From: Diplolepis rosae
Lineage: Eukaryota > Arthropoda > Insecta > Hymenoptera > Diplolepididae
Direction: 5' to 3'
NCBI GenBank assembly: GCA_030998225.1
Contig: JAPYXD010000704.1
Span: 9,796,001 to 9,860,000, forward strand
Length of the DNA stretch: 64,000 bases
Every line of letters starts with the position of its first letter. The first letter of the stretch is position 1. Made by a program: the position numbers and the translations under genes. The notes under the pieces were generated by a model. That model did not search any database. It saw only the letters and a program-made list of their open reading frames with translations, and was not told the origin of the DNA. This document shows positions 1-11,769 of this stretch, piece after piece.

Positions 1-1507
1 ATCACACGTAAAAAAATCTCTGGGTTCAGCATGATATAAAACTAGCTTCAAAAGTTTAGGACAAGCTATTGAAGAACAGAGTGCAACAAGGATTATGGCT
101 TTATGTTCCCTGAGGGGAACAGAGAAAGAAACATTTTAGTTCTTTTTATTGCATTTTCCGGACATTCTAGTTGTTCATTTTTGTAAAATCCACCTAGAGC
201 CTTATCGATCCTTTCCTTCAGTACGCTTATAAGCACATCACTTTTAAGCAAAGACGGTACAGTGGAAGAATAAATATATTTTCAGAGAAAAACTTAAATC
301 ACTTTGAACTGAAGAAGGTAGAATTAAAGAATAAATATATTTTTAAGAAGGAACTTAATTCAAAAAACTATTATCATCTCTGATAAATGTCCATTAAAGT
401 TCACCATATCTTGCTAATTGTAGTAGAAAGTGCCTTTTATTTTCAAAATAAATGTCTTTAGAATGTAATGTTTGTATTGGCAATAACTATTATCAGATTC
501 AGCCGGGGCTTGATAAATTTTACTGCAATATATTTTCAATAAAAATTTTCACAATTAAAAATGCACAATTATTCACAATTAAAAATTAAAAATATACGTC
601 GTTTCCAAAATTGTTGAATACTAACAACTGTAGGATACTTCATATTAACAAATTCCATTTTCTTGTGTATCGAAGCACCAACAAACTCTTACTCAAATGA
701 TTCTCGTTTTAAGTCCGGATCCGAACGTCCTCGCTTAGCGATGAAGAATAAGAGCCAGTGAAAATCATTCAATTAAAACATGACTGAACTATATTCATTA
801 AAAATAGAATTACAATAGACTGCACAGGTAAGTCAGTGAAAGGAGTAGAAAGTAATTGTCTGAACCTTCGAAGTGAATGTAAGTTGTAAATTAGATTCTA
901 AAATCCTTTCACAGGTTGACTGCAAAGATGAGATTTTCTCCGGATAGTCTGATGCAAGTTAGAATTCCCTTAGTAAATCTCGAATATTTCAGCTTCTCGG
1001 AGAAAAGTGGAATTCAAAATCTTCGATTTCATTCCTATCATTTCGGACCTCATTCGCAAACGAGTCTATCTTTTCAGATCCAGGATGAGAATTCAATAAA
1101 TGATTAATATAAGCCTTATGATTGGGAGTCAAGCGCCCAGGGTATATCCGTAGGCACTCCTGGATTCTGCCCGGTCGAGTCTAGTAGTCAGTCCTATACC
1201 AAAAAATAAGGTGTGCACGGGTGAAGAAAGTATCATTGCCCACGGAAAAGACAGCTATTACTAATATATTTTAGCAATGTATGGACTTTTCGAACAAAGT
1301 AATTATCATCAATTTAATTGCAAAAGATTCTATATCAACTGGATCTTTATATTAAAAATATACACGGAAAAAACAAGTTCTATGAAGTTTAGAGAACTAG
1401 TTCTAGATTAGATGATACAACGGATAGTCGAATAAAAGTTAATGCTATCTGTTATAGGATAGCATTATATAATGTATGGAAATTTCGTGCAATATTAGTA
1501 ATTATAT
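1..1507. other. AT-rich intergenic DNA with a possible LTR relic
   Basis: No gene is recognised. A short block is tandemly duplicated near 254-295 and 317-358, sharing GAATAAATATATTTT. From about 690 to 800 the sequence resembles the 5' part of the solo LTR at 30.4 kb (shared GTTTTA.GT..GGATC.GAA and GATGA.GAATA blocks), so it may be a decayed copy of that LTR. A 63-codon open frame at 916-1107 has no recognisable domain. Confidence 0.35.
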
Positions 1508-1746
1508 TACAGTAAAACCTCATTTATCGGGACACTCATTTATCGGGATCTCGCAACCTCATTCGGGACATTTTGTTTCTCCTCCAGCCACCACTCCTTG
1601 TACATAGTGATGTGAAGTGGGGTAAGGTGAAAGCGTGTTAGGACTCCCACCATGAGACTGAAGGTGGTAGTGGGGAGCCCCTCGAAATACCAATAAACGA
1701 GGTGTTTACATTTCAAGGGCGTCCCGATAAATGAGGTTTTACTGTA
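1508..1746. mobile_element. pogo/Tc1-type MITE with TA duplication
   Basis: A 235-bp non-autonomous element (1510-1744) is flanked by TA on both sides. Its terminal inverted repeats are perfect for at least 24 bp and begin CAGTAAAACCTCATTTATCG; the right end is the exact reverse complement. CAGT starts and TA target duplication are characteristic of the pogo/Tigger branch of Tc1/mariner. The interior (CCACCACTCC, GGTGGTAGTGGGG) has no coding capacity, so mobilisation would have needed a transposase supplied elsewhere. Confidence 0.85.
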
Positions 1747-2447
1747 ATTAGTAATATAGTAAAAATTCTATAAAATCCAAAACTGAAAGCAACATATAAT
1801 CTATTGGAGTGGTCTCAAAACTTTAGAAAAATTTTCATTAAAATGATGACTTATTTTTAAACGAAAAGAAATATTCTTTATATTATTATTATTCGATACT
1901 TGATTTATTTTCAAGTACATATGGTAATAAGCTTTTATTTTATAATTCCCGTTAGCATATCAAATATTCGTCAATATATTTAGGAATCATTTCAATTTAT
2001 TATGGCGGCTAAAATATCTAGAAACAGAATCTATATTCGTGCATTCTTTTCTACTTTAATAGCACTCTTTAAAAACGTTTGGCAGTCTTTCCGAACCTGA
2101 GCTATTCGTACTTAAATGATGCACAATCACAGAGCTGGTCACTTTAGGTTCTTCGAAGAACTTGGAAAATAGGGCATACAATTTATGTTCTCCGGACTTA
2201 GGAAAAATGTTCAACAAACGGATTCTTGTTACACTTCACGCTGAGTAACTTTCTAGCGATTTCTCACGATGATGTAATTTATTCTGCTCACAAGACTGCT
2301 TTTCACCTTGTCGGTGTGTCCATTTTATATTACATTTGTACGTGAAGTCACGCAAAATTCAGTTTCCTGTTGTGCATCACGTAGTTATATTTCCAGGAAA
2401 TGCTTGAGATTCCCCTACTCCTATGTATATGGTTTTTATTTTCTAGT
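1747..2447. other. intergenic, nothing recognised
   Basis: AT-rich sequence between the pogo-type MITE and the first mariner relic. I see no domain-bearing frame, RNA gene or clear repeat. Confidence 0.4.
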
Positions 2448-2543
2448 TACAAGGATAGTTCCAGAAGTACTCAACCTGACGTATAGATGGCGGTTGTTGT
2501 TTGAAAAAAATTACTATGGTTGAAAGTACCAACCTTTTAATGC

Positions 2544-3291
2544 TTAAGGGGGTAGACCTGTGTCAAGAGCGATTTTCGAGCGCTTTTTTAGGATAAACGT
2601 GTAGGTAAAGTAATTAAGATTTTTTAATTATTCCTTCACGATTTTCTCACTTTATTCTTAAATGTTTTACATTAATTGTTTTAAAGGTGTTATTAAATTA
2701 GTAAATAAATGATCGAAGCGGGTACGAGACCTTCTCAAAATGGCAGACCCAAACGGTGTGCAAGATACAGTACGTATCTGTCTTCTGAAACGAAACACGA
2801 AAATATTTCGTTATTAGTAATTTAGTTGCCGAGGCACTGATATAAGGATTTAGTAAATTTTGGAAAATTGACAAAATGGCGCACTTTGCAAAAAAAATTC
2901 CTTTTTTCTTCTTTTTTCGAGCGTAATGAGCCGTAAAAAATGGGGAAACATTTATTTTTAGAAATCCCTACGTCAGTACCTCGCATTATGGATTAAAATT
3001 AATTACACAAGACAAATCTTGTGTAAGTCGAATTGATTGAATAGATTTTCCGCAATCCTGCACACCAACTTGAAAAACACGGTTTTGAGAAAAAACTAGC
3101 TCATAGTTTGAAAATGGGATGAATCATTGTTTTGATCAACCGACCGCGGGAGCCTTGAGGTCCTGCAGCTCAAAAACTAAGCTGGTTTCGAACAAACCCT
3201 TTTATAAAAGTCTTTTTAACATGTTTTAGATTAGAAACAAGCAATAAAAAAATCAATTTTTCGAAAGTGACACACAGGTCTACCCCCTTAA
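2544..3291. mobile_element. 748-bp TTAA MITE, GGGGGTAGACC ends
   Basis: Terminal inverted repeats TTAAGGGGGTAGACCTGTGT are perfect over 20 bp including the TTAA. TTAA duplication fits Kolobok or piggyBac superfamilies. The first bases match the termini of the coding element at 50939-53646 (TTAAGGGGGTA), which argues for a Kolobok-type non-autonomous relative. No transposase frame is inside. It sits in a mariner whose paralogue at 48.9 kb shows the uninterrupted site, so the boundaries are well fixed. Confidence 0.85.
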
Positions 3292-3318
3292 GTTAGAAGT
3301 TTGAAGACGCTACGCTGT

Positions 3319-3717
3319 TTAACACGTTTACGCTGGCGCGTACTACCGGTGGCCCACACTGGACTGTCTCATCGTACGGCGCGTACCACCGGTGGCTCGC
3401 ACTAGACTGCCTCATCGGGCGGTGCGTACCACATACCACCGGTGGTACGCATTTGATTGTGCTATTAGACGGTAAAAATTCAGAAGCTTCAGAGAGGATG
3501 AGACGAATTCACAGAGAATTTAGCCTCAGTCAATCGCACAAAACTTTCAACGATGCCGTTGCCTTTGTCCTTGAAGCGCAGCCGCCAATGGGCAAGGAGC
3601 ATGAATTACGACACCGGCGTGAACTGGATTAGCTCCTGTCCGATAGAGCGAAAAGCTTTAACCGCAGCTGCCAATGGGCGAGGAGCATAAATTACAGCGC
3701 CGGCGTGAACGTTTTAA
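3319..3717. mobile_element. 399-bp TTAA MITE, second insertion in the same mariner
   Basis: The left end reads TTAACACGTTTACGCTGGCG. The right end, reverse complemented, reads TTAAAACGTTCACGCCGGCG. That is an imperfect inverted repeat of about 21 bp with TTAA at each side. Removing it rejoins the mariner sequence seen at 48.9 kb (GCTACG.TGTTTA|TATTT.TTTGA). The interior contains a ~50-bp direct repeat (from about 3576 and 3661, sharing GCCAATGGGC). TTAA target and CACGTT ends are common in piggyBac-like MITEs; the superfamily is inferred. Confidence 0.8.
3335..3475. repeat. three degenerate ~43-bp units containing ACCACCGGTGG
   Basis: Consecutive units begin GGCGCGTACTACCGGTGG, GGCGCGTACCACCGGTGG and GGTGCGTACCAC, each followed by a (T/C)CATCG or related stretch. 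The array is GC-rich against an AT-rich background and lies just inside the left end of the TTAA MITE, as subterminal repeats often do. Confidence 0.6.
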
Positions 3718-3820
3718 TATTTCTTTGACAGCTATAAATTGTGAATACTGTCAGTGAATTTCTAAAGATAGAAAAAATTAGTCACCGTTATGTGATACAA
3801 TACTTTCATTTGAAGGGTAC

Positions 3821-5654
3821 TACTGTCATACGCGCTTGTTTAGTACGGGAACTAATACTCGTTGTAGCGAGCGACTATAGAGTCTCGCTCGAAGTCGATT
3901 AATTTAATTGACCTATCGAATTAAGCTCGCGGGATTATCAATTTTGAAATATAAAGAAAGTTTAAATTATAGAAATTTACATCTTATTTAAAAGAAATAA
4001 ATTTCCCATTGCACACAGCTGCAAATAATAAAAACGATCTCAGAAAAAGCGTAGAAATTTTCTAGCTAGAAATATTACTTATAAATAATAGATTTAAATT
4101 TATGATCCGAATGGTCAATATGTGCCGTCAACAAGGACCTCAGCAATGTAAATTAGTTGTAAGATTTCTTTGTAAGTTTTATATCAATACTATGTACACT
4201 AATTTTGAGGATGAGAAGGTTAGGTCTGGACGATAAGATTTAAATAAATTAAATTTAAGATAGAGTTAGTAATTTATAAAGGTAATATAGATTTACTTAA
4301 AATAGGGAAAAAACTAAACGGAACAGCTAGGTAAATAGCTTAGAAACTATTTAGTTGCTTAGACCGAAAGGAATCGAAAATAATATTTCTGGTCGCCAGA
4401 AGGAAGTAAAAATAATCCTTTGGAATTTACTGCTTTACTACTTTCTTTTGCGCTTTCACTGCAAGCACCATAAAAAACTTGCAGCCAAGACAAGAGGCTA
4501 AGGCTGGGGTTTCCCGAGTCGGACTTCTTCGGACTCGGATTTTCGCAGTCGAGCTTCTCCGGAATGTTGGGCTGGGCCTAGCGAGAGCAGCGTGTGAAAT
4601 GGAGAGAGATGCATGGGGGAGAGCTGTGAAGGGGATGCGTGAGTTTTGTAAGGTGCGACTTGGACAGTTCTTGTTTTGATTTTGACCACAGTGGGTCCAC
4701 TCATATAGGAGATAAGGGGAACGAGTTATAATGTTTGCTAGCAACAAGTGGTGGCGCTATTGTCGCTACCGATGTTATTTTTAAACTGTTGTAACCATAG
4801 CAACCATATCATTGCCAGTTGAAATAATACAGCTGATGCTCATTTTACTCAACTACCGTTCGAAGCACCTCAAGCGTCGGTGATATATTTATACATTTCA
4901 GGTTAACTCACTGACGCATTATGATGCCCTGTCGTCGACAACGTTTTACTCAACTCCTTACTATTTCCTATGTAACGCTTTTTGATATCCACTTTGGGTG
5001 AATTAGGTATTACTTCAACTATTTTTCTCTGTGTAATAGCACAGTATTTAACTGTTCATTGTGATTCATATTTAAAAATTCTTGTTGTATTTTTATTCTT
5101 TCACAAATTATTTTCAACTTTAAATCATTTAAATTTATGAAATGGATTTCATACAATATATTTCCAAATTTTCCGCTCTTTAGAATACATCGGGCTGGGG
5201 GGGCGGGGTTTCGTTTCATTGATATTAGCTCTTGCTATAAAAACTTGGCGGCGCTGATGCTCATTTTCACTTTTTTAAGTACCCTCCTAAAATACATAGT
5301 AGTGGCCGCACTGTGATTTTGACTAATTCGAATGGTCTACAAGTTCCCTCGTCAAACTTGTAAAATTATTGTGTTTAATCTATAATTTTTTTCAACGTTA
5401 TTATTAGTCATTAATGTCAATCCAGACTTACCAGTTATAAAATTGAACCGGTTCTTCTTGAAGATTAACACCAAGAAAGAACCAGCGAATCGGAGAGTCC
5501 GCGTAACTCAAACATAGCGGCTCGTAACATTGTGCCCGGGTGCGCAGTGGTGCATTGCGCATCGCCTTGCTGCGCATAAGACACTCTGCGCACGGAGACA
5601 ATGGGGACGAGTGGCGTTTTTTGGCCCATCTCCACTACATGAGTTGTTAATCCT
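3821..5654. other. intergenic with GC-richer islands, no gene recognised
   Basis: Mostly AT-rich. Two islands stand out. About 4475-4700 is balanced in composition and open on both strands, but no family is recognisable. About 5500-5650 contains repeated TGCGCA motifs (GGTGCGCAG, GCATTGCGCATCG, CTGCGCAT). A short G run lies near 5197-5213. I cannot assign function. Confidence 0.35.
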
Positions 5655-5712
5655 GTATACAGTATTCGTGGGTCGATTCCTTCACACCTGAAACGAAGAA
5701 AAAGTCAAAGCA

Positions 5713-6200
5713 CCCAAGTAGGGTTATCCGACACTGATGATCGGAACGATATCGTTCCAATGTCGGTTTTCCAGTACTGGATTCCGACACTGGACCGACA
5801 TCGTTTATACAACTGGAACGACATCGTTCCTATGTAGGGTCCTCAGTACCGGATTGCAGACATGAAACCGGTGTCGATTCAGTAGCGGAATGATGTCGGC
5901 AACCCAGTTCATTGCATTTGGTAATTGGATAAGTTATTCATAAAAATAGTTCCATTCAAAATTTATATAATTTTTTCAGACTTTTTTGATTTGTACTAAA
6001 ATTTTAGTTAATTTTCATTAATTACTATAACTAATTAATCAATTTTAATTGATTTAAAAAACTAATTATATACTCTCGATTAATTAAAATAACATTCATC
6101 CGACACCGATCCAGTCTCGGAAACCGATGTCGTTCCGACACTGGAACGTCGGCTGCCGACATCGGAACGGCATTGTTCCAATACTGGAATCCCACTTGGG
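5713..6200. mobile_element. 488-bp MITE with CCCAAGT ends and CA duplication
   Basis: The element starts CCCAAGTAGGGTT and ends AATCCCACTTGGG, giving an inverted repeat of about 13 bp. It interrupts the mariner reading frame exactly between codons for K and Q (AAG|CA..CA|ATGG), leaving a 2-bp CA duplication. Both ends are filled with short palindromes around GGAACGACATCGTTCC, GGTTTTCCAGTACTGG and CCGACA, as expected of subterminal transposase-binding repeats. No coding capacity. The superfamily is not assigned; the termini resemble the larger element at 60537-62829. Confidence 0.8.
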
Positions 6201-6527
6201 CAATGGACTAAAAAGGGAGAATCGGCTCCAAAGGAGGCAAAGACAGTTCCATCTGCTGGCAAGGTTATCGCATAAGTTTTTTGGGATGCACGTGGGATAA
6301 TTTTCATTGATTATCTTCAAAATGGAAAAGCAATCAACGGCGAGCATTAAGCGAATTTATTGCAGCGTTTAGGTAATAAAATCAAGAAAAAACGTCCACA
6401 TTTGGCGAAAAAGAAGTGTTGCTCCATCTAGACAATACATCGGTTCACACATCCTTTATCACGATGGCCAAAATCAATAAGTTAACGTTCAAATTGCTGC
6501 CTCACGCACCCTATTCGACATATTTTT

Positions 6528-6544
6528 CCCCCCCCCCCCCCCCC
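6528..6544. repeat. poly-C run (17 C)
   Basis: A homopolymer replaces the expected PDLAPS codons within the mariner relic. It may be real expansion or an assembly length error. Confidence 0.8.
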
Positions 6545-6745
6545 GATTATTTTCTCTTTCCAAACTTAAAAGAATGACTTGGTGGTCAAAGATTTGCCAG
6601 CAATGTAGAGGTATTTCGAGGAGATCGACGGTTCTCACTATAAACAGGGTACTAAAGTTACTCGCATTGAACATTGCTGGAAAAAGTTTATCGAACTAAA
6701 AGGAGATTGCGTTGAGAAATGAAGGTATTTTTTCCAAAAGCCTGT

Positions 6746-7398
6746 GTAATAACTGCATAGATTATTAAGGTTGAATGCAAGTCCCACCCCCTTACAAATA
6801 GTAGAGTACCGTGGGGCGCCGTCCAACTATGCTGTTTTGAAAAAATTTCATGGGCACGCATGGTGAAAATTTTAGTGCGCAACTGGCTTAGAATTTGTAG
6901 TATGCGTGTACGCTATGCCAGGGGCAGACGTGTAGATCGTGCAACGTTGCAATTTAAACCTAACCATCACTGAGCAACTGTGATATGCGTTTGAATAGCT
7001 TGATGTCAACGATTATTGTTAAGAGTTAAAAAAATGTCTTTATTGATTTAATAACATTTTTAACAAATAACATTCATGGTTTGATACGGCCGACGTACCT
7101 ACAGAAGACAAGCTGGAGAAAGGGAACAGTGTTGCCGGATCGACTGAAATTTCAATTTTTTTCATTATATTATCTATAAAACTACACGATGGAGAGATTT
7201 GATTTTTTTTTTTAAATTTGTATTTTCAAGCAGCACAAATACCGAAATTTTTTTAATTTCTCTATCAGAGCGTTTAATTACTACAATTCAAAATGTGGAG
7301 AGTGCCTATACATTGCCCATGAATCACATGTTGAACTAGTCAACTATAAAAATAATTATCCCAGCATCGGTCCAGTTGAAAAATTTAAAATTAATTTA
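6746..7398. other. intergenic, nothing recognised
   Basis: AT-rich sequence after the mariner fragment. A few residual mariner-like bases may persist to about 6790, but no clear TIR or gene is seen. Confidence 0.4.
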
Positions 7399-7908
7399 CA
7401 CCGAAAAAAATTCCTTGTACCCGTATACTATTTTGCCTAGTTAGGACAGGTGCCAACCTTGAAATTCTGGTTGAAATGACAAAGTTCAAGTTTAGTAAGA
7501 AAAACAAAGAAAGCAAGTTGATTTGACGGACAGATCCTTTCGGGCGCATGTATTAAACGTAACCAAAAAACAACTTTACTTTTAAGATCTACTAGAGCAA
7601 AATTTATATTGATAAAAGTGGGTCTTAAAGAATTATTGACAAAAATAAATTTTTGTTTACACAGTGAAAAAGTAATAAATACAGAAGATATTTTTTTTAC
7701 AGCGGAGTTTTGTAATAACAGCATAGCAATATTAATTGAATTTAATTGTTAATAGAACTAGAATTCTTTATTTCTCTGTAACAAGGTTTATATTGGTTTG
7801 TTTAACTATATGTAAGTGATTCTCTTAAACAGGAATCCGTGTTATTTCAACTAGGTTAGACTTAACTATGGGTGATAGTTGACTCTCGGAAAAAAAAAAT
7901 TTTCGGTG
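7399..7908. mobile_element. MITE with CACCGAAAA ends and TA duplication
   Basis: The left end is TA|CACCGAAAAAAATTCC and the right end is AATTTTCGGTG|TA, so short inverted repeats are flanked by TA, consistent with a Tc1/mariner-type non-autonomous element. An internal open frame on the minus strand (7437-7724) shows no recognisable domain. Internal phrases such as CAGGAATCC..TTATTTCAACTAGG recur in altered form near 38.2 kb, suggesting a dispersed family. Confidence 0.6.
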
Positions 7909-7910
7909 TA

Positions 7911-8714
7911 GTATATAAATAATCATTCTACTTGTATTTAAATATAAGATCATTTTTTAAAATTTTTTACCAGAGATCAATTTTTGCATACAACAGCTTA
8001 ATTCTTTCCAGTATTACAGATTTTTAATATCAGTTATTATATATCTTTCAACTTGATGAGGTCGGGTTCAGAAAAAGGATTAAGAAAACTTAATAAACTA
8101 TTATTCAGGTTGGATAAAGTTTTCTTTCTCTCGTCCATAAGTAGGTAACAGGTTATTAAAGATGTATAAAGATCATGGTGGTTGAGAATAGTTCTAAACA
8201 TGAATAAAAATGGATTATGAAATTTAATATCCAGTTCCAGAGACTATAGGACAGTCATTTAAATTGAAATAGCTATAATCTTGATTATGATTCTTTGAAA
8301 TTTTATTCACTTAATTAAATTTATCCAAAAAATAGATGTTTACTAGTTAATAGCATTGATATTTATTTATTAATTCATCAAAAATATTTTTCATGAAAGT
8401 TTATTTCTGGAAAATAAAAACTTAATTATTCTTGGGAGGTAAAAGTACTCTATAAATCTTCAATAGAATCTTAATCCTGGAAGTACGGTATACCTACAAC
8501 TTTCATAAATCATAGAATATAACTTGTCGTTCTACAACAGTTTATATATGTAGTAGGATATTCCTTCAAAAAAATACCTAAAGTTGATTATAAATAGAGG
8601 TATTTGCAAAAAGAGTTTTTATATTGCCAAAATAAATTTAATTATTTTACTATTGTTGTTGTAGAAAATCACAGTTTTGCAAGTATGCCGCTGAATTAAT
8701 ATCAACATTAGTAA
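7911..8714. other. intergenic, nothing recognised
   Basis: AT-rich sequence without a domain-bearing frame, RNA gene or clear repeat boundary. Confidence 0.4.
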
Positions 8715-8715
8715 T

Positions 8716-9370
8716 CAGGGTTCCCGGCAGTCAGGAGAGTAAGGGAAAAGTCAGAAAATTAGGTTTGTCAGGAAAAAATCAGGGAAATGTTTTTTTTTAG
8801 AGTAATGAAAATTGTTCTTTATTGAAAAGAATGAATGGCATTAGTGTAAAATAAAGAAATTCATTCTCAAGGAGGTAACAACTTTACGTTTCGGCGGTAA
8901 AAATTCCTTAAATGATTCAGTCAATCAAACTTCAAAAATTCGAAACATTTCCAATTAAAATATCTTGGTATAAGCACATTCTGTCAATTATTTCTTTCTT
9001 GGAGAAAATTCATGAATGTCAGATAAAACTTTTAAATTCATTAATGTTTGATAGGTCTAGAAGGTATTATTGGATTAACTTACAGTATCACTTAAAATGT
9101 TTTGAGTTTCAGTGTACGTAAGTTGACACATTAATCAGGTCCTCTTATATTCCGTCACTCACTTGTAATATAAGCTAGTGTGAGAAGAAAAAATCAAAGT
9201 GAGTTACTTAAACTTTTGACATATCTAAATTTGTGAAGTTAAAACCCTTGGGTTTCCCTAAAGTATAGAAAGTAATATACGTAATATATATATACGTTTA
9301 AAAAATTGATTTTTGGTATGAGTTGCATAAATAAATTTCCTTCTTTATTTTTCCCTGATCCTGAAAACCA
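8716..9370. mobile_element. possible hAT-type fragment (CAGGGTTCCC end)
   Basis: The left side begins CAGGGTTCCCGGCAGTCAGG and continues with repeated GTCAG.AAAA and CAGGGAAA phrases; TTCCCTGATCCTGAAAACC appears near 9352. CAGGGTTCCC followed by such repeats is typical of hAT-like MITEs. I cannot find the matching right terminus or an 8-bp duplication, so extent and class are tentative. Confidence 0.3.
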
Positions 9371-10466
9371 TTTTCAATTTGGAAATCTACGTGCCTGTTT
9401 TTGGTTTTTAAGTGCTGCTATTTATGTTTTTAAATTACTACGTATATGAAATTTTCAATTTTATAGAATATTTTCGAATTGAAATTTGTAGCTTTTTTTC
9501 AAGTATACAATTTTGCATTTTAAGATTCTTTCCTATCCTGAATAATTTGATTGGAAAATGGAATTTCACCGTTAAAAAATACCAAAAATTCTCTAATTTT
9601 TGGAATTTGTCGGATATATACGGTTAACAAACACTTTACTTCTGACGCTATTTGGTGGTACACTCACGAACAGCACATTGAATTTCGTATTTTTTATTCA
9701 TGATAACGCGCAATCACGTAATAAATTGTTAAATACTTGTAAACAACAATGGCGGAACTCATACGAAGTCAGTTCCCCTTGCCACACTCCACCCGCTTGC
9801 GACAACCAGCGCCGCGTACAACTGTGCACATGAACTAAACTACGCGGAGATCTCATCCATTAGAGGTTGACTAGCCCTGACGTGATATATATGATGTGAA
9901 TATTAAAACGTAAACTGCAGAAGAGAAAAATGCATACTGTTCGCGTTACACACTTCCTTTCAATTATATTTAGGAAATAAGTATAACTGACAAAGAGGAA
10001 CAAGGATGAACATTAACTGAGTTCAGGACATGAAAAACATACCCTGCAGACAGGAATACATATCAATTGTAATCCCACTCTCTCTCACTGCTTCATATCA
10101 GTCATATATGTATAGAAGAAAAAATGTACATTGCAATGTAGAAATGCATATCAATCACATTAGATACTTTATCCCTAATATCTTCTCATTGTCTTTTCAA
10201 AACAATGAGTACTGTGCGTAATTTTGTATAAATTAAACAAGTTCCTTGTTCGAATAAAGCAATTTTGTTGTTTAAATTAACCATACATTCCTTTAAATTA
10301 GTAATATATCAATTTTTATTCAAAACTAAGTCTGTTTGTTTACACGAAATTATTTTTTGGATCGTAGGATATACAATATTTGATTTTATTTTGTAGAGGG
10401 TTTCCGAACGATTCCGCTTATTTTTATATTACTGCCATAGTTTGTCATACTCGGAAAAATATTTGC
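9371..10466. other. intergenic, nothing recognised
   Basis: AT-rich with a balanced stretch at 9750-9860 (CCACACTCCACCCGCTTGCG). No gene or repeat boundary can be supported. Confidence 0.35.
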
Positions 10467-10990
10467 ACTGAGAGAACAGATTGAATGAAACAAACATATC
10501 CTTGATCGTACATCAAGGAACACATTTATTTGAATTAAAGTTGTTTTGACCCGAACAAATTTTCATTACTTCAAACAAATCCTTTAAATTTGAAATAATT
10601 TGTTTGGATCAATGCAAATTTGTTTAAATAAAAAAAATTTCTTCTACCGTATATCAAAAATTTTGATTAACTTAAGCAAAAATCTTAGTTCATTCAACTA
10701 AATCGTTTAGTTAGATCGAATATATATTTTTTCGATTGAGCAAATCTGCGCATCAATATTATTTGTTTGGATTAAACAAATGATTTTATAAATTAAAATA
10801 TATAAGATTTGAAAGAATACGTTCTTTAATAAAAGACAATTCTTTGTCCAAATGAAGCAAAATATCATTTTGTTTGAATCAAGTATGTAAATATTTTTTA
10901 TATATTAAAATCAAGCAAATTTTTTATCAATTGAAACGATGCCATTTTTCTTTCAACGATATGCATTTGACCAAATTTCTTTGTTTGAAT
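10467..10990. repeat. low-complexity TTTGTTTGAA / AACAAAT repeat block
   Basis: The motif TTTGTTTGAAT and its complement recur many times over about 520 bp, giving many local palindromes. A CACTGAGAGAAC-type start lies near 10470. A related block lies at 24290-24620. It is probably a decayed foldback MITE family, but clean termini are not visible. Confidence 0.45.
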
Positions 10991-11769
10991 TGAAAAAGCA
11001 GTTTTAGCGATGGGTAGAATAAACTTTTTTTAAATTTATCTCATTTTATCAAGCCAGTATATAAAAGTTTTCAATATTATGCTATCCATCTTTGAAATAT
11101 GATTTTTTCAAGTTTTTACCTTAAAGATAAGATACATGCCCCAAGATACTTTTTTAACCACAAGTGATTTGCCCTGAGGAGTATTGCTCTTTGAGTTCTA
11201 AAACTCTCAACAACCTAAACCTACGAGTTTTTCCACTTAGGACTAGAAGTTCAAGTGGCACTGCAGTTATGCTTTCTGAAGGACTTTGACGTGGAGGCAT
11301 TATAAGTAGAGTTCTCCTCAAGCGTTACTATAAAAGGAACTTAATTTCCTGAGAGCGGTGCAAGCACGGCATTTCGTAGCTTTAATCACAGCCTAAATTC
11401 TAGATTTATCGCTGGATTCGTGTCTCGAGTTCCGTACACTCGGCTTTCAGGCTTCTCGGATAATTTATTCCTAATGCTTCGCCCAGACGCTCACCGCTTA
11501 GGTCGCTAGAATGCCTCCTACATGTACCTTGCTCACTTACTCTTTCTCTCGCTATTACTTCTTAAGCGGTGTCCTGACAAATCACCCACCAAACAGAATG
11601 TTTACCACCTGCATAAAGTCTTTTCCCTCTTAATTGAGGATATTTTTTCAGTACATTTTCCCAGGGTATTTATTTTTTAATTTTAATCATTAATGTTCAG
11701 AAATAAATATAGAAAATTCTCTGAAAAAACTGGAGGTTCTTTCCTGTTCGGGCTCAAGTGTAAAGTGTT
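10991..11769. other. intergenic, balanced composition from 11.1 kb
   Basis: From about 11150 to 11620 the sequence is less AT-rich than its surroundings and not obviously repetitive; a TATA-like CTATAAAAGG lies near 11330. No open frame of useful length or recognisable domain exists. It may be ordinary single-copy or regulatory DNA. Confidence 0.3.

Larger units (their letters stand above)
2448..3820 (+). mobile_element. mariner 5' relic split by two nested TTAA elements
   Basis: The ends and 5' leader of a mariner copy are recognised by comparison with the opposite-strand copy at 48717-49029. Both share TTCCAGAAGTAC-type ends, AACCTGACGTATAGATG, AGTACCAACCTT and AGAAGTTTGAAGACGCTACG. After the nested insertions, 3718-3820 continues the same copy (CAGTGAATTT..AAA, then codons for HRYVIQYF) and is lost after about 3820. 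Pieces 2448-2543, 3292-3318 and 3718-3820 therefore belong to one old insertion. Only the first residues of the transposase remain, with no catalytic region, so it is inactive. Confidence 0.75.
5655..6745 (+). pseudogene. mariner transposase C-terminal relic, interrupted by a MITE
   Basis: Translation on this strand shows the mariner core in order: a TPETKKKSK segment just before the insertion, then QWTKKGESAPK, GKVIA, FWDARGIIFIDYL, the catalytic-region LDNTSVHTS, and LLPHAPYS. It ends with FIELKGDCVEK and a stop. Mariner transposases are DD34D cut-and-paste enzymes; the second aspartate block (LDN) is present but the N-terminal half is missing. There are in-frame stops and frame changes, a run of 17 C at the PYSPDLAPSD position, and a 488-bp insertion. 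Both TIRs are absent. It is a dead fragment. Confidence 0.85.

Noticed and set aside
4427..4747. GC-island ORFs on both strands near 4.4-4.7 kb as a gene
   Set aside because: Frames are open on both strands with no domain; composition alone explains them.
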